DNA from: Paragonimus skrjabini miyazakii
Lineage: Eukaryota; Platyhelminthes; Trematoda; Plagiorchiida; Troglotrematidae
Assembly: GCA_014338405.1 (NCBI GenBank)
Contig: JTDE01000127.1
Location: 311,826-375,825, forward strand
Direction of reading: 5' to 3'
DNA length: 64,000 bases
The translations under genes and the position numbers were made by a program. Below, piece after piece: positions 58,701 through 64,000 of the stretch (positions are counted from its first letter, which is position 1; every line of letters begins with the position of its first letter). Under the pieces are notes generated by a model that saw nothing but the letters and a program-made list of their open reading frames with translations, searched no databases and was not told the origin of the DNA.

Positions 58701-59178
58701 CAACGTACTGTACAGTGTATTATTAAAGAAGCGTTACAAAAGGCATGATCATTACCTTAGACAGAGTTCTTCCACCTTTACGCCCGGTCTGTCTATATGG
58801 AAGCACGGAGTCAGCTGACGCACAATATGCTCAAACACACAGAACACCTCCTTGGAACTGGGAGACTGAAGCAAACGCATCGAGATGGCATTCGGATAGT
58901 CGGTGAATTCCAAGAACTGAACAGACGACTGGATCATCAAAAGCATAATGATTAACCTCAATTAAGTTTGTGAGCGCCTTGTTCATGAATGCTTTTGACT
59001 TCGTATCACGCTGGGACGCTCGCTCTGCCGGAGGTACAATGCTAGATGCTCTAAAACCATACAGTCACAATGGAAAACAAACATCAATATTGTGTTCCTA
59101 CCTCGCCCTGGATGGAGCGTAAGAAGAGATCGTTTGTCTGGGCTTGTTCGGAGGCAAACTTAAATTGCGACGAGACAT
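46628..59178 (-). CDS. NDC80: Kinetochore protein NDC80 (HEC1), complete, 14 exons
   Basis: Core subunit of the Ndc80 complex, which binds spindle microtubules at the outer kinetochore together with NUF2, SPC24 and SPC25. Exons (complement): 59102-59178, 58957-59050, 58756-58916, 58575-58707, 58392-58535, 57789-57871, 57663-57714, 57245-57470, 56937-57045, 53720-53894, 51786-51995, 51167-51364, 48515-48610, 46628-46762. All have GT-AG borders and phases that chain without a break: 1893 nt, 630 residues. A basic tail (residues 1-46) has four R-x-S/T sites (T16, S28, S38, T42) of the Aurora B type. The calponin-homology domain covers about residues 47-170 (DYPNAISMRLLQSPSSKEVF; GYPFTLSKQYLATPGAPHAW). 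Coiled coil runs from about 205 to the end, with a non-coil break near 418-445. The borders of exons 8/9 have one alternative. Identification is secure. Confidence 0.95.
46763..48514 (-). other. NDC80 intron 13
   Basis: 1.75-kb intron. It contains the tRNA-like sequence at 47968-48035. An 87-codon minus frame at 47567-47830 has no recognised similarity. Confidence 0.5.
47968..48035 (+). repeat. tRNA-like sequence (SINE head or tRNA pseudogene)
   Basis: GGCAGGTGGCGTAGTGATAG resembles the 5' part and box A of a tRNA. CTCCACTTACATGCAAG could be an anticodon arm, and GCGCGGTTTAATTATC sits where box B should be. No matching acceptor stem was found, so it is not called as a functional tRNA. Confidence 0.4.
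48515..48610 (-). CDS. NDC80: NDC80 exon 13
   Basis: 32 codons, phase 0 both sides, between TTACATCTTAG and a GTCAGA donor. HTNTQQSQLRAAKQAFLDEV continues as coiled coil to PTLQ. Confidence 0.85.
48611..51166 (-). other. NDC80 intron 12
   Basis: 2.6-kb intron holding a full family-1 SINE at 49532-49715; no coding sequence recognised. Confidence 0.5.
49532..49715 (-). repeat. tRNA-like SINE, family 1 (full copy)
   Basis: The minus strand begins GGGATCAGTGGAGCGGTGGT (box-A-like), then GCAGTTCTAGTCCCAGCC (box-B-like, about the right spacing), then the body TACACTACTGATGAGCTCTA, GATCGAAACTCGAGTC, and a tail GTGGGAATGCGGCAG. This is the best preserved copy in the window; it matches 38216-38408. 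Confidence 0.7.
51167..51364 (-). CDS. NDC80: NDC80 exon 12 (coiled coil)
   Basis: 66 codons, phase 0 both sides, acceptor CAATTGCAG, donor GTGAGT. Heptad-rich: ELEEQLEKLELLLAAEEAEH, then a CADC motif. It corresponds to the coiled coil after the loop in the human protein. Confidence 0.92.
51365..51785 (-). other. NDC80 intron 11
   Basis: 421 nt, no features seen. Confidence 0.6.
51786..51995 (-). CDS. NDC80: NDC80 exon 11 (loop region)
   Basis: 70 codons, phase 0 both sides, acceptor TATCTACTAG, donor GTAAGT. VPEYSAVAKACNLKIRTY and GFDITTELPVLFAEA align with the human segment EYHKLARKLKLIP...GYDFEIKFNPEA, the non-coiled break; SVEKHLSELSQRR resumes the coil. Confidence 0.93.
51996..53719 (-). 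other. NDC80 intron 10
   Basis: 1.7-kb intron containing the head-to-head SINE pair at 52672-52860. A 73-codon frame at 53441-53662 (-) is unrecognised. Confidence 0.5.
52672..52860. repeat. Inverted pair of family-1 SINE segments
   Basis: 52672-52785 is minus-oriented body and part of the head (CACAGACTTTCCCGTCGACC, ACTCGAATTTCACTCTCGTT, AGTAGTGCCCATCATTGCCA). It is followed directly by plus-oriented body (AGAGCGAAACTCGAGTAGTG, GTCTACAGGAATGCGACAAC). The two halves share the SINE body in opposite directions, so the region could fold on itself. Confidence 0.6.
53720..53894 (-). CDS. NDC80: NDC80 exon 10 (coiled coil)
   Basis: 175 nt, phase 2 in (GG+T, glycine) and 0 out, acceptor GCTTGCCTAG, donor GTAAGT. 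RLVQEYLMLQERYNSRLQAK and ELTYSRREGRIAPALDAFNR match the human stretch IERINHERNELQ...ELKYARGKEAIETQLAEY in spacing. Confidence 0.92.
53895..56936 (-). other. NDC80 intron 9
   Basis: 3.0-kb intron, the largest of the gene. No repeat or coding element could be supported. Confidence 0.5.
56937..57045 (-). CDS. NDC80: NDC80 exon 9 (coiled coil)
   Basis: 109 nt, phase 1 in and 2 out, donor GTGAGC. YSKQKTTETELAEHNSELKR continues the coil. The acceptor could be the CAG at 57050 (four bases earlier) if exon 8 ends at 57249 with a GTTCGT donor; the chosen pair (57245 and 57045) uses a GTACAT donor and keeps the frame. Confidence 0.8.
57245..57470 (-). CDS. NDC80: NDC80 exon 8 (coiled coil)
   Basis: 226 nt, phase 0 in and 1 out, acceptor TTATATTGTAG. 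EFSNKLGFYFGFPSTQEFQK, then heptads (INELQRELTETEARLKSLEQ). The 3' border has an alternative four bases upstream in the transcript (see exon 9). Confidence 0.82.
57663..57714 (-). CDS. NDC80: NDC80 exon 7 (small)
   Basis: 52 nt, phase 2 in and 0 out, acceptor AATTGACAG, donor GTGAGG; it encodes NEIISVQTRQLTEFLRLQ. It is the only segment found that links the phases of exons 6 and 8. Confidence 0.75.
57789..57871 (-). CDS. NDC80: NDC80 exon 6 (start of coiled coil)
   Basis: 83 nt, phase 0 in and 2 out, acceptor ATGATCGCAG, donor GTAAAG. YDTVNRRKLEAVANQLQRLT corresponds to the human [20 protein letters not shown] segment. Confidence 0.88.
58392..58535 (-). CDS. NDC80: NDC80 exon 5 (CH domain to coil linker)
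   Basis: 48 codons, phase 0 both sides, acceptor TTTTGGTTCTAG, donor GTCAGT. ILESVSLFKYDDEQDHSQEP, then VMYEFNLGAYHQYCQGEQLS: the family's acidic linker and helix after the CH domain. Confidence 0.93.
58575..58707 (-). CDS. NDC80: NDC80 exon 4 (CH domain)
   Basis: 133 nt, phase 2 in and 0 out, acceptor ACACTGTACAG, donor GTAAAC. LRDLGYPFTLSKQYLATPGA, then PHAWPTVLGALDWLREQAID: the most conserved part of the NDC80 family (GYPF-x-x-S-K and GAPH-x-WP). Confidence 0.97.
58756..58916 (-). CDS. NDC80: NDC80 exon 3 (CH domain)
   Basis: 161 nt, phase 0 in and 2 out, acceptor GTCTGTTCAG, donor GTAATG. FLEFTDYPNAISMRLLQSPS, then KEVFCVFEHIVRQL: matches the S-x-x-x-L-Q-S/A-P-S-x-K-D/E-F/V helix of the family. 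Confidence 0.97.
58957..59050 (-). CDS. NDC80: NDC80 exon 2 (tail and first CH helix)
   Basis: 94 nt, phase 2 in and 0 out, acceptor TATGGTTTTAG, donor GTTAAT. It holds R-x-S/T sites in PAERASQRDTK, then KAFMNKALTNLIE, the equivalent of human DKAFIQQCIRQLYE. Confidence 0.9.
59102..59178 (-). CDS. NDC80: NDC80 exon 1 (start codon and basic tail)
   Basis: 77 nt with ATG at 59178-59176 in the context ACAAATG, donor GTAGGA. MSRRNLSLPPNKPRQTISSY is basic, hydroxyl-rich and proline-containing, like other NDC80 tails. An upstream in-frame start is unlikely because the acceptor-like TTTTTTTCAG ends 8 nt before the ATG. Confidence 0.88.
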
Positions 59179-59186
59179 TTGTACAG

Positions 59187-59200
59187 CTGAAAAAAACAGC
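59187..59200 (-). promoter_or_regulatory. Splice acceptor just upstream of NDC80 ATG (trans-splice candidate)
   Basis: Minus strand GGCTGTTTTTTTCAG, then 8 nt (CTGTACAA), then ATG. Flukes trans-splice a spliced leader onto many mRNAs close to the start codon. A 5'UTR intron would look the same. Confidence 0.55.
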
Positions 59201-59739
59201 CGGACAGGTAGTGAAGGATATGGAAAGTTTCAAAGAAGCTTCATCAATTTGATTTGATGATCGCGAGGCATGATGGAAGCGTAAAGGGAAAACCGGCAAA
59301 CAATAGAAGAAAATCCAACAACTGGGAAAGTAGAAAGTATGAGGTTCAAGTAAACATTACCATATTGAGGAATATGAAAGTAAACGAAAAGCCAAGATTA
59401 AGCGAGAGAAAGAAGAATTCTATAGTAAACAAAAGAGAGACGTTGGGTCACTGACACGATAAATAGGCCCCTGAAAAGGGTAAACGGTCCTTCTCAGTTT
59501 AAAAGTATGTACTAGTTCTCTTAACACCTTGGAGATTAGGTCACCATAACTGCAACATTTACCGTTATTAATAAATGAAACAAATACATCAGCCGCAGTG
59601 CAAAGTGATCCCAACCGGCGACAGCAGTCGACCCATCGGCTAATTCCGATAAGCGATATCTAATTAACTTAGGTAATGTGACAATTTTAACGGCCGCCAG
59701 GTCATTATCTGTCTACCTCGTATCTTAAGTCAGTCAGCA

Positions 59740-62170
59740 GCTGCGTCGGCAAAGAGGGCTCGACGTGCCAGACAACTAGCTAACATCCTCAATACGTGGC
59801 TTAGCCATGTCTACGCAAGTGTAAAGAGTGAACAAACAAACAGGCTTGGAAATCACTACCAAATACCCGCAACTTAAACTCTTCGTTGCTCACTCGGTGG
59901 TATCACCCGATGCCAGCCATCGAGCGCTTGCAACAGTGACCAATTATCTGAAGACGGTTCACGTCTTCTACCCAGAGCAATCAAGTCTCGCTACCGTAAA
60001 GTAATACGGCCCTCAAAATTGCCCTATAAACCTGACCCTTACGAGTAGCCTCTGTCGCCAGAGGTGCTCTAGATTAGCGAATACCGCCCTAGCTTTAGAA
60101 ACACGCGCTTCTGTTTCATTCCTTACATCTCCGCCGCCGAAAATACAGCATCCCAAGTACGCAAACCGGTCAACAATCCCCATAACTTCATTATCCAACA
60201 CTGAATCCACGTAATCAAAGCGGTCTTACAAAACCACTTTACACCTTGAGACTGCAAGTCGCATTCCGAAATGTTTAGCAGAGCGCAAAATAGCGTCTAG
60301 CATTGTTTGCGTTACTTGACAGTTGCCAAACAACAACGCCATATCGTCAGAATAACCAAAATCAGTCAATCTTCCACCAGACAGGAGGTTCAAGTCAGCG
60401 TTTTGTGAATGCCATCGAGTAAAAACATAATCCATACATCTCCGCCTAAGGCAAAACCCTGCCTGTTCTTACCTAATGTTTGCCTCCCAAATTGCAGCGA
60501 CTCGGCCAAGTGTAATGAATGCCATAACCCTAGTGATGACTAGAGTCAAACTAATTCCCCTGCGGTTTTTTCATGAGCCTTTGACTCCTTTCTTAAGTGT
60601 AGGAACTATAATCGAGTGACCCAAGCACAGTGAGATGGTCTCCGTCGTCCACACAAGTTGAAACAACCGAATCAAAACTGCCACAAACACCATCGCACCT
60701 TCTTTGAAAGGTGCCGACACGAGATTATCTGCACCAGCAGCCCTATTACATTTGAAAGAAGAAATGCTGCTGCGGACGCCAACCTCAGGGAATGCATCTG
60801 AAACTAACGATCAGGGTGCCACACTATAAATTTGTGGCAGCAACACAGTAGAAGCAGGTCAGCTAAAATGACTCTCCAAGTATGTTACGACCCCACCTGA
60901 TAGAGAAAAGACAAGAACAACGCAAAGACCACGAGCAGTATCTCTATCACGAACGAACGCAACGATATTGCAAGCGGTACGAAAATCAGAGCTCAAATAT
61001 CGGAACGCAAAGCTCGCAACTTAGAACCCCCCAACAAGTAAGGAAAAAGACGGCCTTCAAAACGAGCTTTATTTGCTGCTCAGCCCGAAGGCAAAATTGC
61101 GATTTACAGCAACTGTATTTATAGGTTTGCGGTGGCCTTGGACCTAGGTCGCCGAATGGACCAATCAGAAGCGAGCGTAGCTTCCGGGACGTTCCAGAAT
61201 TCTCGCGAGCTTTCCAGTTCCCGGGAAATGAAGAAATCCATTTCCCTTGCAGATAATGCGAATTTTTGGGAAAAAGTTCCTTTTCCCAACAAAGTATTCC
61301 GCCCAGTGCTCTAACCTTCTGGACTTATTATGGATCAGTGTACCATCTGCATCGCTGATAACTTCACTGATAGATGGTCGCCTTCGACCAGTAGCACAGA
61401 TAAGCCTGATTAGTCTGTCAGTGTTGCCTGAGACAAGAAAGATTTCCATTTCCTTAACTTTCCCCATTAGCCAGGCTCCACGACCGGCGAACAAGCTACG
61501 CTTCAGCTCTCTACAGATGTTTCTTCGAAACCCGTTATCTGAACTGCAATCAGCACTCTTCCGTTTGGCATCTAACAACACCAGAAAGTTCTCTGAAATC
61601 CAATGTTTGTTTAACCAGCGAACCCTCGTGCCACACGCTACAGTACCCACTCCACGAACGGACTGTGAGATTTCAGTCCGGCAGCTAGTAGTATCTCCGG
61701 AATGAAAACTGGTAAACATGCTTTCTAGGCTAGTTTGTTACTTATGCCTTACCGATCGCATAATCAGTTTCCCAACAGCCAGCCGCTGCTGTCGGTACGG
61801 TCGTCGCCCAGCAAAAATAAGAACAAAACGGCAATGTACCAACACATTATCTGAATCTAAACAAGTGATCTGGTAAGAACGACAGTCTTGAACAAAGCCA
61901 CACCACCTATGACTAACGGCTATGTGGTCTAGCTGAGAATAAATCTCGTTAGAGAAAGGGGAGAACCAAGCACATGACAATGACGCACATGATACCTGAA
62001 ACTAGTGCTGGCTAAAAATAGCCCAACGTACAGTTGCAACAGCTGTCCGCCATTATCCGAGCAGTGTGTTGCTACCCTAAACCTGCCACCTAAACGAGAC
62101 TTGGCCTCACCAAGGCGGCCGACCTGGACGTTCATATCTTCGGCCGGAATCATTGTCAAAACCATGTGTC
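59740..62170 (-). mobile_element. APE-class non-LTR retrotransposon, decayed, nearly full domain set
   Basis: Read on the minus strand from 62165 downward. The AP-endonuclease part has AEDMNVQVGRLGEAKSRLGG and SDNGGQLLQL (62165-61990), then LDHIAVSHRW and LDSDNVLVHCRF (61930-61830). The connecting region has ISEVISDADGTLIHNKSRRL and EHWAEYF (about 61370-61290). RT motifs are HSIIVPTLKKGVKGS and RRGISLT (about 60620-60560), the palm box FGYSDDMALLF (about 60360), then VDRFAYLGCCIFGG (about 60170) and an R-x-x-F/V-x-N-L-x-H-L-W region. Stops and shifts throughout show it is inactive. It ends about 560 bp upstream of the NDC80 start codon and is oriented the same way. Confidence 0.8.
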
Positions 62171-62808
62171 CACTGAAAGAGAGAGGTCAGATCCGAGTGA
62201 GAGGCGTCCTTAACACTGATGTCACCGTAATCAGTATGAGCGGACACAATAAAAGGTGAAACCAAAGGAGACACGGAATCACGATTGGATTAATGGAAAT
62301 AACTGGAAACGTAATCGTATGATTGATCATGTATACCATTACCACTGAATTACAACGGGTTCGAGAATATAAGAAAGATTCAGAAGCGCTCGACATGATG
62401 TATCAGTCTTGATAGTCCAGTGCATAAGAACATGAATCAGACAGCAAAACAGGCACTAATTGTGGAGTTGGCGTGATACCAACTTTCTGCTACAAAGTTG
62501 AGTGTATACCGCCCGAGAATCTATGCTGTCTGCTATCATTAGCAGAACATGGAATAAACAGCGTACCGACAATCCACATGAAATCGACATTAATGATCTG
62601 TCATATACTATTTCCACATCATATTGTTCTCTTCCCTATCATACTGATTCCCCCATATATTATCCTAATCTACTTTCCTGTTCGTTATGTAACAGATCGC
62701 ATGCCTCGTTTTCTGATTGATTAAGGCCTGTCTATCAGGCGTTGTCTTCTCTGCGCTCTCGATTACTTCTCGCAAGTCCATTCGTCACAATTTAATCAAT
62801 CAGATATA
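62171..62808 (+). other. Leader and possible 5' LTR region of the right-hand Ty3/Gypsy element
   Basis: Pyrimidine-rich and low in G compared with the flanks, it leads straight into the Gag ATG at 62809. An LTR would be expected here, but its ends cannot be fixed without the 3' copy, and I do not see a clear tRNA primer-binding site. Open frames of 72-84 codons overlap and look non-genic. Confidence 0.35.
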
Positions 62809-64000
62809 ATGGATCGTCTGCTGCGACCGGACCGATTTGATGCCGACCCAAACTCCCCAGACAGTGGTGACGTATGGGAACACTGGTTATATACTTTCTC
62901 AAATTTTCTTGAATTGACGGCTCCTCATAAACGTGACAAGCTGAAAACGCTTATACACTTTTTGTCCCCGCCGTATACAAATTCGTCTCTCACTGTACTG
63001 ATTATGACTCTGCTAGCACCAAACTTCATTCTCTCTACATACAACAAAATGAAATTTTTGCACACCACCTTTTAACTTGTAAACAAGCTCCCAGTGAAAC
63101 TCTAAACCAGTTCATACAAAAACTCCGGAACCTTGCCAAGGATTGCAATTTCAAAGCTGTCAGCGCGGAGCAAAATCAAGATGACGCTATCCACGATGCC
63201 TTCACAAGTGGACTCTTATCCAACTCGATTCGCCAACGATTGCTTGAACATAAAACTTTGGACGTAAAAACCGCTTACGATCAAGCGAAGGCTTTAGACC
63301 TGGCTAAACAACAATCGCATTCGTTCGTGCAGTCTCAGCTTCCACTTTACAATACAGCTGCTACCGACGCCTCACCGAATACTGCCGATAAACCTAAGTC
63401 ATTACGAGATTACACTAACTGCTTCTTCTGTGGGTATGACCGACAGCCTCTCCCCAAATGTCCAGCTAGAGATTCAGTTTATAAATCATGTGGGAAACGG
63501 GGTCATTACCAAAAGGTTTGTCGTTCTGCTACTCATTCGAAACACACGGCATCGATTTCTCCACTCTTTACCTCCTCTATCGTCACTGCTGCAGCTCCAA
63601 CTAGCCTTACCAAAGCCATCACTGAAGTGGTAATCAATGGGATAACCCTACAAGCGCTGGTTGACATAGGGAGCTCAGACAGCTAGGTTTCTGAAGCGGT
63701 CGTACTCCGAAATCAATGGACAAAATTGCCATCAAGTAGCCAAATCGTTCTGGCTTCCACGCGACTAACCAGTAACACCAAAGGCCACTGTCTTGTTTCA
63801 TTATTTCACAAAGGTATACATTACAGAGATGCTAAATTGTCCATGCTCCCCAATCTGTGTGCTGACCTGTTATTAGGGAATGACTTTCTACAGCGACACA
63901 AATCTGTGGGAATATCCTTTCAGTTTGTTCAACCTTCATTTTCACTGTGTAGCCTAGCCGCCGCTACTCTTCCAGCTCCCTCCCTCTTCACTCAGCTCGA
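62809..64000 (+). mobile_element. Ty3/Gypsy LTR retrotransposon, 5' half (Gag and protease), cut by window end
   Basis: Gag begins MDRLLRPDRFDADPNSPDSG with WEHWLYTFSNFLEL. After a frame change near 63000 it continues (ETLNQFIQKLRNLAKDCNF; SIRQRLLEHKTLDVKTAYDQ). Two zinc knuckles follow at 63415-63525: CFFCG...PKCPAR and KSCGKRGHYQKVC. The aspartic protease has LVDIGSSDS (usual D-T-G-S/A changed to D-I-G-S) just before an in-frame TAG at 63685, then LLLGNDFLQRH downstream. Composition and layout fit the CsRn1-like Gypsy elements of flukes. Only one frame change and one stop are evident in 1.2 kb, so the copy is younger than that at 1405-3957. It belongs to a retroelement, not a host gene. Confidence 0.85.

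Noticed and set aside
61247..61705. 152-codon frame (+)
   Set aside because: It is the antisense of the coding strand of the non-LTR element, which has the recognisable motifs.

Overview
The window is nuclear DNA of a flatworm, most probably a digenean trematode. Two split protein-coding genes with phased GT-AG introns sit in AT-rich DNA crowded with decayed transposable elements of the kinds common in flukes: Ty3/Gypsy LTR elements, Penelope-like elements with a GIY-YIG domain, APE-class non-LTR elements, Tc1/mariner relics and short tRNA-like repeats. I cannot name the species from sequence alone. No rRNA gene, intact tRNA gene, CRISPR array or bacterial operon was seen.

Gene 1 (+ strand, 4671 to about 32217) is the 3' part of a nephrin/Sns/Hibris-type cell-adhesion receptor. 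Its exons encode the end of an Ig domain, one fibronectin III domain split over three exons, a transmembrane helix with a basic stop-transfer stretch, and a cytoplasmic tail. The tail can be read in more than one way. A donor at 26365/26366 joins in phase to exons 30056-30147 and 31915-32217, while read-through of that donor gives a 212-codon terminal reading frame ending at 26958. The 5' exons (most Ig domains) lie left of the window.

Gene 2 (- strand, 59178 down to 46628) is a complete NDC80/HEC1 kinetochore gene. I could place 14 exons whose phases all agree, giving 1893 nt or 630 residues, close to the roughly 640 residues usual in the family. It has a short basic N-terminal tail, the calponin-homology domain and long coiled coils. 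A pyrimidine tract and CAG lie only 8 nt before the ATG, which suggests a trans-splice or 5'UTR splice acceptor.

Layout: 1-1.4 kb, nothing recognised; 1.4-4.0 kb, dead Ty3/Gypsy element (+); 4.7-32.2 kb, nephrin-like gene, with a non-LTR scrap at 12.5 kb, an inverted-repeat hairpin at 9.75-9.94 kb, and Penelope-like pieces at 16.8-17.3, 20.0-21.07 (a 310-bp inverted repeat) and 23.9-24.65 kb; 32.2-46.6 kb, gene-poor DNA between the converging genes with Tc1/mariner relics, a non-LTR fragment and tRNA-like short repeats; 46.6-59.2 kb, NDC80; 59.75-62.2 kb, decayed non-LTR element (-); 62.8-64.0 kb, 5' half of a better preserved Ty3/Gypsy element (+), cut by the window end. The two genes converge tail to tail and have unrelated roles (cell adhesion; chromosome segregation).
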